64,000 nucleotides of DNA from Curtobacterium sp. VKM Ac-1376 (GTDB taxonomy: Bacteria > Actinomycetota > Actinomycetes > Actinomycetales > Microbacteriaceae): positions 124,001-188,000 of the forward strand of contig NZ_JADKRV010000003.1 of NCBI RefSeq assembly GCF_015351025.1, read 5' to 3'. Of this stretch, positions 1 to 7,650 are shown one piece after another. Each line of letters begins with the position of its first letter. The first letter of the stretch is position 1. The position numbers and the translations under genes were made by a program. The notes beneath the pieces are model-generated. The model saw nothing but the letters and a program-made list of their open reading frames with translations, searched no databases and had not been told where the DNA came from.

Positions 1-2
1 CG

Positions 3-398
3 GTCCCGCTCCTCGGGACCGACGTGCCGGAGATGACGAAGCTCTCGTTCGTGACCGTGGACGGTGAGACGACGATCACGGAGATGGCCTCCGCGATGAC
101 GTCGACCATCGTGGTGCACTTCGCCATGTGGCAGGACGGTCACCTGACCAAGAACGTGGATCTCACGCAGGGATCCGAGGCGGAGCGGGCATCGTCGATC
201 GGGACGTACGGCCTCGACTGGAAGCGGCTGAACAACTGCCTCAACAGCATCGGGATCAGCTGGGCGGTGAGCGCAGTCCTCGGCGTCGCGTGTGGCGCAG
301 CCTGCGCGACGATGGTGCTGTGCGCGCCGTGTCTCGCCGCGGGGGCGGGCTTCACGACGGGCACCATCGCGAAGTGCGTGTCGAACGCCTGGTCCTGA
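3..398 (+). CDS. Cys-rich small protein, possible bacteriocin precursor (5' end missing)
   Basis: The frame is open from the window edge, so the true start is upstream; an internal ATG lies at 24. From that ATG the visible part is 124 residues. A polar N-terminal half is followed by a hydrophobic Gly/Ala-rich tail with six cysteines at about residues 72, 90, 94, 100, 103 and 118. A long hydrophilic leader with a compact Cys-rich hydrophobic C-terminus resembles halocin-C8-like precursors, where the C-terminal part is the active peptide. This is inference from composition and Cys spacing only; no modification or export gene is visible. It could also be an unrelated small secreted protein. A strong hairpin follows the stop. 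Confidence 0.5.
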   Translation, partial: VPLLGTDVPEMTKLSFVTVDGETTITEMASAMTSTIVVHFAMWQDGHLTKNVDLTQGSEAERASSIGTYGLDWKRLNNCLNSIGISWAVSAVLGVACGAACATMVLCAPCLAAGAGFTTGTIAKCVSNAWS

Positions 399-410
399 GC
401 GGACCGGTCG

Positions 411-447
411 TGGCCTGGCAGGTGCCGCCTGTGCACCTGCCAGGCCA
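411..447 (+). terminator. Hairpin terminator after the Cys-rich gene
   Basis: Perfect 14-bp arms (411-424 and 434-447, TGGCCTGGCAGGTG on the left) enclose a 9-nt loop. It lies between the converging Cys-rich gene and idi and could serve both. No U-tract is present, which is usual for high-GC actinobacteria. Confidence 0.7.
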
Positions 448-518
448 GGACGGCCTCGTGCATCAAGAAAGCGCCGGCAGGGCGCGGTCGCACAGTGGTA
501 GGCGCAGGCGCAGGAGCG

Positions 519-1061
519 TCAGCGGGTGACGTGCAGCCCTGCGGTCTCGAGCTCGGCGAGCTGCCACCCGAGCCACGGGCTCCAGGCGAACGGCGCGCCG
601 GCGACGGCCTGCCTGAGAGCGTCCTCTGACACCCAGGCCCACTCGGCGACCTCGTCGTCGGCGGGCGCCGGGGTGTCGTCGGTCACGGCGCGGAAGACGG
701 GGCAGACCTCGTTCTCCACGATGCCCGAGGCATCGACCGCGCGGTACCGGAACTCGGGCAGCACGACCTCGACGTCACGCAAGGTGATGCCGAGTTCGCG
801 AGAGGCCCGACGGGCGATGGCGTCCTCGAAGGACTCCTCCGGGCCCGGGTGGCCGCAGAACGTGTTGGTCCACACCCCCGGCCAGGTCTTCTTCGACAGC
901 GCACGGCGGGTCACCAGGACGTCGCCGTCGATGTTCCGCACGTGGCAGGAGAACGCCAGGTGCAGGGGCGTGTGGGCTGTGTGCACCGTGAACTTGTCCG
1001 CCGTCCCGATCGGGGTACGGTCGTCGGCCAGGAGCACCACGGATTCAGGGAAAGCGTTCAT
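519..1061 (-). CDS. idi: Isopentenyl-diphosphate delta-isomerase, type 1
   Basis: Converts isopentenyl diphosphate to dimethylallyl diphosphate, the primer for prenyl chains. The 180-residue protein has the Nudix-type fold of type I IDI: the NTFCGHP segment carries the catalytic Cys (about residue 69) and VENEVC (about 115-120) carries the partner acidic residues. The ATG at 1061 gives MNAFPESVVLL; the frame stays open further upstream but that part lies antisense to crtE. It is divergent from crtE with only 21 bp between the start codons, so precursor supply and carotenoid synthesis are probably co-expressed from a shared promoter region. Confidence 0.95.
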   Translation of the reverse strand: MNAFPESVVLLADDRTPIGTADKFTVHTAHTPLHLAFSCHVRNIDGDVLVTRRALSKKTWPGVWTNTFCGHPGPEESFEDAIARRASRELGITLRDVEVVLPEFRYRAVDASGIVENEVCPVFRAVTDDTPAPADDEVAEWAWVSEDALRQAVAGAPFAWSPWLGWQLAELETAGLHVTR

Positions 1062-1070
1062 CTGTGTCGA

Positions 1071-1077
1071 TAGGTTA
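1071..1077. promoter_or_regulatory. Overlapping divergent -10 elements for idi and crtE
   Basis: The heptamer TAGGTTA reads TAGGTT (1071-1076) on the plus strand and TAACCT (1077-1072) on the minus strand, so both match TANNNT. The plus box ends 6 nt before the crtE ATG, giving a leaderless transcript; the minus box ends 10 nt before the idi ATG, giving a leader of a few nt. No convincing -35 box is seen on either side. Confidence 0.55.
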
Positions 1078-1082
1078 GGCCA

Positions 1083-2141
1083 ATGAGCGAGGAAGCGACC
1101 ACTGTGCCGCACATCGACCTCGCGCTCGTCGACGACTGCCTCGAGCGCTTCTTCGCCGTGTCGTCGGCACGCGCCGCACGGTACGGCGGTCCGTCCGCGG
1201 AACTCTGGCGCGTGCTGCGCAAGGCGAGCCTGGGCGGCAAGCGCTTCCGCCCGCGCATGGTCCTCACCGCCTACGCCGGCATGGGCGGGACCGACGTGCA
1301 CGCGGCGGCCAACGTCGCGGCCGCCTACGAACTCCTGCACACCGCCCTGGTGGTGCACGACGACGTCATCGACCGGGACTGGTCGCGCCGAGGACAGCCC
1401 AACGTCGCCGGGTCCTTCCGCGACACCGGCACGACCGGCGGACTACCGCTCCCCACGGCCGAGCACCGCGGGATGAGCGCCGCGGTCATCGCCGGCGACC
1501 TCGCACTCGCGGGTGCTCCCCGGTTCATCGAGGCGTCCGGGGTCCGTGACCACCGGCGCGAGCGCCTGCTCGAACTCCTCGACGAGGCAGTGTTCGCCAG
1601 CGCCGCGGGCGAGATGACGGACGTGGACCTGGCCCTCGGCGTGATGCCGAGCGTCGACGAGGTCCTGGCGATGGAGCGCGCGAAGACGAGCGTGTACTCG
1701 TTCGAGGCACCCCTGCAGTCCGGCGCCGTGCTGGCCGGTGCGGACGAGGACGTCGTCACCGCGCTCGGGTCCTTCGGCCGCGAGATCGGCATCGCCTACC
1801 AGATCGTCGACGACCTGCTCGGGGTGTTCGGCGACGAGACCATGACCGGCAAGACCGTCCTCGGTGACCTCCGTGAGGGCAAGCGCACGATGCTCATCGC
1901 GTACGCGGCGACCACCGACTGCTGGCCTGACCTCGAGCCGTACCTGGGCGACCCGGACCTCACCGAGGCGCGCGCGGACGACGTGCGTGCCACCCTGGTC
2001 TCGTGCGGTGCCCGCGCCGCCGCCGAAGCGCGGGTCGCCGACCACACCGCGCTCGCCCGGGCAGAGCTCGCCCGGCTGCCGTACGACCTCGCCGACCGCC
2101 TGGAGGCCCTCGTGACCGAACTCGTGGAGCGCGCCCGGTGA
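1083..2141 (+). CDS. crtE: Geranylgeranyl diphosphate synthase (polyprenyl synthetase family)
   Basis: Chain-elongating trans-prenyltransferase that makes the C20 diphosphate for phytoene. The 352-residue protein has the first Asp-rich motif DDVID at about residues 93-97 and the second, DDLLG, at about 243-247; the GGKRFRP segment near residue 51 is the usual IPP-binding signature. The ATG is preceded by a TAGGTT box 6 nt upstream and no Shine-Dalgarno, suggesting leaderless translation. It is the first gene of the crt operon; its TGA overlaps the crtB GTG as GTGA. Confidence 0.95.
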   Translation: MSEEATTVPHIDLALVDDCLERFFAVSSARAARYGGPSAELWRVLRKASLGGKRFRPRMVLTAYAGMGGTDVHAAANVAAAYELLHTALVVHDDVIDRDWSRRGQPNVAGSFRDTGTTGGLPLPTAEHRGMSAAVIAGDLALAGAPRFIEASGVRDHRRERLLELLDEAVFASAAGEMTDVDLALGVMPSVDEVLAMERAKTSVYSFEAPLQSGAVLAGADEDVVTALGSFGREIGIAYQIVDDLLGVFGDETMTGKTVLGDLREGKRTMLIAYAATTDCWPDLEPYLGDPDLTEARADDVRATLVSCGARAAAEARVADHTALARAELARLPYDLADRLEALVTELVERAR

Positions 2142-3076
2142 CCCACAGCACCACCACGGCGCCCGGACCCCGTCCCGGACGCCTCCAGCTCTACGACGCC
2201 ACCGCCGAGGCCGCCTCGGGGGTGGTCATCGACCGCTACTCCACCTCGTTCGGGCTCGCGAGCCGCATGCTGGCACGGGACACGCGTGAGCACATCCGGA
2301 ACGTCTACGCCCTGGTCCGCGTTGCTGACGAGGTCGTCGACGGCCCCGCGACCGAGGCCGGGCTCGACCGCGAACTCGCCCGCACCGTGCTCGACGAGCT
2401 CGAGGCCGACACCGAACGGGCCATCGCGCTCGGCTTCTCGGTGAACCCGGTCGTCCACGCCTTCGCGCGGACCGCCCGGGCCACCGGCTTCGGCGCCGAG
2501 CTCACCGCCCCGTTCTTCGCCTCGATGCGCACGGACCTCGACCGCACCGAGCACGACGACGACTCGTTCGACGCGTACGTGTACGGATCCGCCGAGGTCG
2601 TCGGGCTGATGTGCCTGCGCGCGTTCGTGTACCGCGCGGGCCGGCCGACGTTCGACCAGGCCGAACTCATCGCCGGCGCGCGTGCGCTCGGAGCGGCGTT
2701 CCAGAAGGTGAACTTCCTGCGCGACCTGCACGCCGACTTCGAGGTGCTCGGTCGCTCGTACTTCCCGGGGGTCGACATCCGCACCTTCGACGAGGCCACG
2801 AAGGACCGCCTGGTCGCCGACGTGCAGGCCGACCTCGACCACGCCGCGCGGACCATCCGGCTGCTGCCGGCCGACGCCCGCAACGCCGTCGCGCTCGCGC
2901 ACGCCCTGTTCCAGGAACTCAACGACCGCATCGCGCGGACGCCGGCCAGCTGCCTGGTGACGACGCGCGTGCGCGTCCCCAACCCGGTGAAGGTGCGCCT
3001 GGCCGCACAGGTGCTCGCCGGACGCGCGCCGGTGCGTCCGCGCGCGACCACCCACCGGCCGGGAGGCACGTCGTGA
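2138..3076 (+). CDS. crtB: Phytoene synthase
   Basis: Condenses two geranylgeranyl diphosphates head to head to phytoene. The 312-residue protein has both Asp-rich motifs of the squalene/phytoene synthase family: DEVVD at about residues 64-68 and RDLHAD near 194-199, followed by the GRSYFPG segment. The GTG at 2138 overlaps the crtE stop (GTGA), implying translational coupling, and gives an N-terminus of normal length; the open frame extending upstream lies within crtE. Its own stop overlaps the crtI GTG in the same way. Confidence 0.95.
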   Translation: MTHSTTTAPGPRPGRLQLYDATAEAASGVVIDRYSTSFGLASRMLARDTREHIRNVYALVRVADEVVDGPATEAGLDRELARTVLDELEADTERAIALGFSVNPVVHAFARTARATGFGAELTAPFFASMRTDLDRTEHDDDSFDAYVYGSAEVVGLMCLRAFVYRAGRPTFDQAELIAGARALGAAFQKVNFLRDLHADFEVLGRSYFPGVDIRTFDEATKDRLVADVQADLDHAARTIRLLPADARNAVALAHALFQELNDRIARTPASCLVTTRVRVPNPVKVRLAAQVLAGRAPVRPRATTHRPGGTS

Positions 3077-4698
3077 CCCCGCCCCGCGCCTCCCGGCTCC
3101 AGACCACACGCAAGGTCCCCGCTCGTCGCGCGGTCGTGATCGGCGGCGGCATCAGCGGGCTCGCCGCCGCCGCGCTGCTCGCGCGCGACGGCTTCTCGGT
3201 GACCGTGCTCGAGCAGCGGACGCAGCTCGGCGGTCGTGCCGGGTCGTGGGAGCAGGACGGGTTCCGGTTCGACACCGGGCCGTCGTGGTACCTGATGCCC
3301 GAGGTCTTCGACCACTTCTTCCAGTTGCTCGGAACCTCGGCAGCGGCCGAACTCGACCTGGTGAAGCTCGACCCCGGCTACCGCGTCTACAGCGAGGGCC
3401 ACGACGAGCCGATCGACCTGCGCGCCGATGCCGAGGCCAACATCGCGCTGTTCGAGTCGATCGAGCCCGGAGCCGGCGAGCGGATGCGGAAGTACCTGGC
3501 CTCGGCCGAGGACACCTACACGATGGCCGTCCGCCGGTTCCTGTACACGACGTTCCAGGACCTCACGAAGCTCGCCGCTCCCGACGTGCTCCGTCGCCTG
3601 CCCAAGCTCGCGCGCCTGCTGCTCGAGCCGCTGTCCACCTTCGCCGAGACCGCGGTGCGCGACCGGCGGCTCTGGCAGATCCTGGGGTACCCGGCCGTGT
3701 TCCTCGGCACGAGCCCGTACGCCGCACCGAGCATGTACCACCTGATGAGCCACCTCGACCTGGCCGACGGGGTGCTCTACCCGAAGGGCGGCATCACCGA
3801 GGTCATCTCGGCCGTCGAGCGCGTTGCGCGGGCCGAGGGCGCGAAGATCATCGCGGGCGCCAAGGTCGAACGGATCCTGGTCGAGGACGGCGTCGCCGTC
3901 GGCGTCGTCCACCGTGACCGCGACGGGGTGCAGCACACCGCCCCCGCCGACCTCGTGGTGAGCGCCGCGGACCTGCAGCACACCGAGATGCAGCTGCTCG
4001 ACCGTGAGCACCGCACCCACGGCGCCGACCACTGGAAGAAGCGCGATCCGGGCCCGAGCGCCGTGCTCGTGTACCTCGGCATCGACGGGCCGACACCGGG
4101 GCTCCTGCACCACACCCTCGTGTTCACCGAGGACTGGAAGGCGAACTTCGGCGCGATCTTCGGGGACGACCGGCACGTGCCGGACCCCGCGTCGATCTAC
4201 GTCTGTGCGCCGTCCGGGATCGACCCGAGCGTCTCACCGCCGGGCACGAGCAACCTGTTCATCCTGGTGCCGCTGCCCGCCGACCTGTCGATCGGCAAGG
4301 GCGGGATCGACGGCGGCGGTGACTACCAGGTCGAGCAGATCGCCGACCGCGCGATCGACGCGCTCGCCGAGCGGGCCGGGGTGCCCGACCTCCGCGACCG
4401 CATCCGGGTCCGCCGGACGATCGGACCGCGCGACTTCGCCGACGACCTGAACGCCTGGAACGGCTCGATGCTCGGCCCGGCGCACACGCTGAAGCAGAGC
4501 GCGTTCTTCCGCGAGAAGAACGCCTCGAAGAAGGTCGAGGGCCTGTACTACGTCGGGGCCTCGACGATCCCGGGCATCGGGCTGCCGATGTGCCTGATCA
4601 GCGCCGAGGTCCTGCTGAAGCGCATCCACGGCGACACGAGCACCGAGCCGCTGCCGACACCCCTCGGAGCTCCGCGGGACCGGACCGAGACCGTCTGA
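3073..4698 (+). CDS. crtI: Phytoene desaturase (lycopene-forming)
   Basis: FAD-dependent desaturase that converts phytoene to lycopene. The 541-residue protein starts with a dinucleotide-binding motif (VVIGGGISGLAAA, about residues 22-34) followed by EQRTQLGGRAGSW, and ends with the family signature YVGASTIPGIGLPMCLISAE. Length and motifs are normal for bacterial CrtI. The GTG at 3073 overlaps the crtB stop and has GGAGG at 3062-3066. Its TGA overlaps the crtYe start as TGATG. Confidence 0.95.
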   Translation: MTPPRASRLQTTRKVPARRAVVIGGGISGLAAAALLARDGFSVTVLEQRTQLGGRAGSWEQDGFRFDTGPSWYLMPEVFDHFFQLLGTSAAAELDLVKLDPGYRVYSEGHDEPIDLRADAEANIALFESIEPGAGERMRKYLASAEDTYTMAVRRFLYTTFQDLTKLAAPDVLRRLPKLARLLLEPLSTFAETAVRDRRLWQILGYPAVFLGTSPYAAPSMYHLMSHLDLADGVLYPKGGITEVISAVERVARAEGAKIIAGAKVERILVEDGVAVGVVHRDRDGVQHTAPADLVVSAADLQHTEMQLLDREHRTHGADHWKKRDPGPSAVLVYLGIDGPTPGLLHHTLVFTEDWKANFGAIFGDDRHVPDPASIYVCAPSGIDPSVSPPGTSNLFILVPLPADLSIGKGGIDGGGDYQVEQIADRAIDALAERAGVPDLRDRIRVRRTIGPRDFADDLNAWNGSMLGPAHTLKQSAFFREKNASKKVEGLYYVGASTIPGIGLPMCLISAEVLLKRIHGDTSTEPLPTPLGAPRDRTETV

Positions 4699-5030
4699 TG
4701 CCCGGGCTGTACCTCGCCGGCCTCGTCGTGTCGCTGGTCGGCGTGACCGTGCTCGACGCCCGCTTCCGGCTGTTCTTCTGGCGGGCACCGTGGCGGGCGG
4801 CCGTCGTGATGGTCGTCGGGGTCGCGTTCTTCATGGTGTGGGACGTCGCCGGCGTCGGTGCCGGCATCTTCTTCATCGGGCCGCAGGACCTGCTGACCGG
4901 GGTCCTGCTCGCCCCGGAGGTCCCGCTCGAGGAACTCTTCTTCCTGCTGTTGCTCTGCTACTCGACGATGGACCTGGTCGCTTTCGTCCGGCCCCTCGTG
5001 CAGCGTTCGCTGGAACGAGAGCGCCCGTGA
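4698..5030 (+). CDS. crtYe: C50 carotenoid cyclase subunit Ye (lycopene cyclase domain protein)
   Basis: Membrane protein of 110 residues with about three hydrophobic segments. It is one half of the heterodimeric cyclase that forms the terminal rings of C50 carotenoids in Corynebacterium and relatives. The segment APEVPLEELFF, with its conserved acidic residues, is typical of CrtYe/CrtYc-type subunits. ATG 4698 shares its A with the crtI stop (TGATG). The next gene is the partner subunit. Sequence alone does not tell epsilon cyclisation (decaprenoxanthin) from gamma cyclisation (sarcinaxanthin). Confidence 0.88.
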   Translation: MPGLYLAGLVVSLVGVTVLDARFRLFFWRAPWRAAVVMVVGVAFFMVWDVAGVGAGIFFIGPQDLLTGVLLAPEVPLEELFFLLLLCYSTMDLVAFVRPLVQRSLERERP

Positions 5031-5443
5031 CCGGCTCCGGGGCCTACGCGCTCCTCGCCCTGCCGTTCTTCGGCGTCACGGCCGTCGTCGCCGTGGTCGC
5101 TGGGATCGTGGCCGCCCGTCGGGCCCGCGCCGCCGGTCGGGGACCGGGTGGCGGCCGTCGGACCGCCGTGCTCACGTCGCTGATCGCCGGCATCGCGCTC
5201 CTGGTGATGACGATCGTGTTCGACAACGTCATCGTCAGCCTGCGCATCGTCGCCTACGACCCCGCGCTCATCAGCGGTGCGAAGATCGGGGCGATCCCGG
5301 TCGAGGACCTCGCGTACGCGATGGCGGCGATCGTGCTACTGCCCAGCCTGTGGGTCCTGCTCGACCGGACCGACGCGCGGGACCGGGCCGACGAGCGCCC
5401 CGCGCCCGAGCCGACCCCAGCACCAGCGGAGGACACGAAGTGA
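5027..5443 (+). CDS. crtYf: C50 carotenoid cyclase subunit Yf
   Basis: Second subunit of the two-part cyclase: 138 residues with three hydrophobic segments and a Pro/Glu-rich cytoplasmic tail. The segment FDNVIVSLRIVAYD and the later IPVEDLAY are characteristic of CrtYf/CrtYd-type subunits. The GTG at 5027 overlaps the crtYe TGA (GTGA), and the stop overlaps the crtEb GTG, so both cyclase halves and the elongase are translationally coupled, as expected for proteins acting together at the membrane. Confidence 0.87.
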   Translation: MTGSGAYALLALPFFGVTAVVAVVAGIVAARRARAAGRGPGGGRRTAVLTSLIAGIALLVMTIVFDNVIVSLRIVAYDPALISGAKIGAIPVEDLAYAMAAIVLLPSLWVLLDRTDARDRADERPAPEPTPAPAEDTK

Positions 5444-6366
5444 ACGCCAGCACCGCCTCCAGACCGTCGACCCTGCGCGCCCTGTTCGTGTCGTCGCGGC
5501 CGATCAGCTGGGTGAACACCGCCTACCCGTTCGGCGCCGCCTACCTGCTCGGCAGCGGGGTCGGTGTCGAGGGCGGAGGCGGGTTCTCGCTCGTCGCGTT
5601 CCTGGTCGGCGTCGTGTACTTCCTGGTGCCCTACAACCTGGCGATGTACGGCATCAACGACGTCTTCGACTACGAGTCCGACCTGCGGAACCCGCGGAAG
5701 GGCGGCGTCGAGGGTGCCCTGCTCGACAAGAGCGTCCACCGCACGACACTGTGGGCCGTCGTCGTCACGAACGTCCCGTTCCTGGTCGCCCTGGTGGTGC
5801 TCGGGGCGGTCAGCGGGAACGGCCCGTGGTCGTGGCTCGTCCTGGCGATCAGCGTGTTCGCGGTGATCGCGTACTCGGCGCCGGGGCTGCGGTTCAAGGA
5901 GAAGCCGTTCCTCGACTCGCTGACGTCGAGCACCCACTTCGTCTCGCCGGCGATCTACGGTCTCGCCCTGGCCGGACCGCACTGGACCGGCGAGCTCGTC
6001 GCCGTGTGCATCGCGTTCTTCCTGTGGGGCGTGGCCTCGCACGCGTTCGGTGCCGTGCAGGACGTCCTGGCGGACCGCGCCGGTGGCATCGGGTCCGTCG
6101 CCACCGTCATCGGTGCGCGGGCCACCGTGCGTCTGGCCTTCGTGGCGTACCTGGTCGCCGGGGTCGCACTGCTGTTCTCGGCGTTCCCCGGACCGATCGC
6201 CGCGATCGTGGTCGTGCCGTACGCGCTCAACGTGCTGCCGTGGTGGAACATCACGGACCAGGGTGCCGAGGCTGCGAACGCCGGGTGGAAGCGGTTCCTC
6301 TGGATCAACTACCTGGCCGGGTTCATCGTGACGATGGCGCTCATCGCCTACGCGTTCACGCACTGA
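5440..6366 (+). CDS. crtEb: Lycopene elongase / UbiA-type prenyltransferase
   Basis: Adds C5 units from dimethylallyl diphosphate to both ends of lycopene to give flavuxanthin-type C50 intermediates. The 308-residue membrane protein has the UbiA Asp-rich motif NDVFDYESD (about residues 70-78) and the N-terminal SRPISWVNTAYPFGAAYLLG signature typical of lycopene elongases. The GTG at 5440 overlaps the crtYf stop; an open frame upstream is not needed for a complete domain. It is the last gene of the operon and is followed by a hairpin. Confidence 0.92.
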   Translation: MNASTASRPSTLRALFVSSRPISWVNTAYPFGAAYLLGSGVGVEGGGGFSLVAFLVGVVYFLVPYNLAMYGINDVFDYESDLRNPRKGGVEGALLDKSVHRTTLWAVVVTNVPFLVALVVLGAVSGNGPWSWLVLAISVFAVIAYSAPGLRFKEKPFLDSLTSSTHFVSPAIYGLALAGPHWTGELVAVCIAFFLWGVASHAFGAVQDVLADRAGGIGSVATVIGARATVRLAFVAYLVAGVALLFSAFPGPIAAIVVVPYALNVLPWWNITDQGAEAANAGWKRFLWINYLAGFIVTMALIAYAFTH

Positions 6367-6374
6367 CAGACTGG

Positions 6375-6396
6375 ACGGACGCACCGCGGCGTCCGT
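6375..6396 (+). terminator. Hairpin after crtEb
   Basis: Arms ACGGACGC (6375-6382) and GCGTCCGT (6389-6396) with a 6-nt loop, 9 bp after the crtEb stop. Moderately strong; likely end of the crt transcript. Confidence 0.5.
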
Positions 6397-6439
6397 GGTG
6401 CGTCACCAGCCACGACGGCAGCCACGAAGGAGTGCACGC

Positions 6440-7483
6440 ATGAGCGTCCGGATCATCCACGTCGGTCTCGGAGGGTGGGGCGGCAACTGGGCCCGCACCG
6501 CCATCCCAGAGGTGCCGGAAGTGCAGGTGGTCGGGATCGTCGACCCGTCGGCACCGACGCTCGAGGCCGTGCGGACCGACCTCGGGCTCCCGGCCTCTGC
6601 CGCGTTCGCGTCCCTGACCGAGGCACTCGCCGCGGTCGAGGCCGACGCCGTCGTCATCACCGCCCCGGCCGTGACGCACGTGCCGCTCGCGCTCGAGGCG
6701 CTCGACGCCGGCAAGCACGTGCTGGTCGAGAAGCCGTTCGCGAACACCACGGACGAGGCCGTCACCGCGGTCCGCCGAGCCGAGGAGCTCGGCCTGGTGC
6801 TGCAGGTCAGCCAGAACTACCGCTGGTACCCGGCACCCCGCGTCGTGCAGGAGCTGCTGGCCTCCGGGGCGGTCGGTGAGGTCTCCGCGATCAACGTCGA
6901 CTTCCGGCAGTGGGACAACGACCAGCCCGCCGCGACGTACCCGCACTACCGGTTCCCGCACGCGATGATCAACGACATGGCGATCCACCACTTCGACCTG
7001 CTCCGGATGATCACCGGGCAGGAGGCCGTGCGGGTCTTCGCCAAGGCCAGCTACCCGGCCTACAGCAAGTACCAGGACGAAGCGATCGCCTCGATGATCA
7101 TCGAGCTCGACGGCGGCACGGTGGTCAGCTACCGCGGCAGCTGGCTGAGCCGCGGCCCCCGGACGGCCTGGGCCGGCGAGTGGAGCATCGAGGGTGAGGA
7201 CGGCGAGCTCTGGTTCACGAGCCGCGACGGTGAGCCGAACGCGGTCGACGGCGACCGCGTCACGGTCCGCCGCACGCAGGACGACGAGGCCGTGCCGGTC
7301 GAGCTGCCCGTGCTCGAGCACACCGACCGACAGGGTGGGCTGCAGGCGTTCGCCCGCTCCGTACAGGGCGGTCCGGCTCCTGCGACGAGCGGCCGCGACA
7401 ACCTGCGGAGCCTCGCCCTGATGGAGGCCGCCGGCCGTTCGGCCACCTCCGGCCTGCCCGAGGACGTCGTCGTCCCGTCCTGA
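6440..7483 (+). CDS. Gfo/Idh/MocA family oxidoreductase
   Basis: NAD(P)-dependent sugar or cyclitol dehydrogenase, 347 residues. The N-terminal Rossmann fold shows GLGGWGGNW (about residues 9-17) and the family motif VLVEKPFANT near residues 94-103 with the conserved EKP; the C-terminal half is the alpha/beta substrate domain (DMAIHHFDLLR). The ATG at 6440 has a good Shine-Dalgarno (GAAGGAG, 6426-6432). It lies 73 bp after crtEb behind a hairpin, so it is probably transcribed separately. Substrate unknown. Confidence 0.85.
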   Translation: MSVRIIHVGLGGWGGNWARTAIPEVPEVQVVGIVDPSAPTLEAVRTDLGLPASAAFASLTEALAAVEADAVVITAPAVTHVPLALEALDAGKHVLVEKPFANTTDEAVTAVRRAEELGLVLQVSQNYRWYPAPRVVQELLASGAVGEVSAINVDFRQWDNDQPAATYPHYRFPHAMINDMAIHHFDLLRMITGQEAVRVFAKASYPAYSKYQDEAIASMIIELDGGTVVSYRGSWLSRGPRTAWAGEWSIEGEDGELWFTSRDGEPNAVDGDRVTVRRTQDDEAVPVELPVLEHTDRQGGLQAFARSVQGGPAPATSGRDNLRSLALMEAAGRSATSGLPEDVVVPS

Positions 7484-7489
7484 CCCGAC

Positions 7490-7537
7490 GACGGCCGGGA
7501 GGCGCGGGACGGGCCCGCACCGCGCCTCCCGGCCGTC
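7490..7537 (+). terminator. Perfect 18-bp-arm hairpin with CGGGAGG core
   Basis: Arms 7490-7507 (GACGGCCGGGAGGCGCGG) and 7520-7537 are exact reverse complements around a 12-nt loop. It directly follows the oxidoreductase and faces the converging metallo-hydrolase. It shares the ACGGGAGG/CCTCCCG core with hairpins at 21837 and 35894. Confidence 0.8.
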
Positions 7538-7560
7538 TGTGGTCGTGCCCACCCCGGGAA

Positions 7561-7601
7561 AGCGACAGTCTGCTGCGGAGCGTTCGCGGCACACTGTCGC
7601 T
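7561..7601 (-). terminator. Second hairpin in the convergent gap
   Basis: Arms AGCGACAGT (7561-7569) and ACTGTCGCT (7593-7601) with weaker internal pairing of TGCTGCG with CGCGGCA. Probable end of the minus-strand metallo-hydrolase transcript. Confidence 0.5.
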
Positions 7602-7650
7602 CTCGCGAACCAGACCGGCTGCCGTCGGCGAGATCTGCCGCTTTCGCGCG

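Noticed and set aside
2305-4176. 623-codon open frame antisense to crtB-crtI
   Set aside because: Arises from the GC-rich third positions of the crt genes; Arg/Val/Glu-rich translation without domains or a start site, while the plus strand has clear families.
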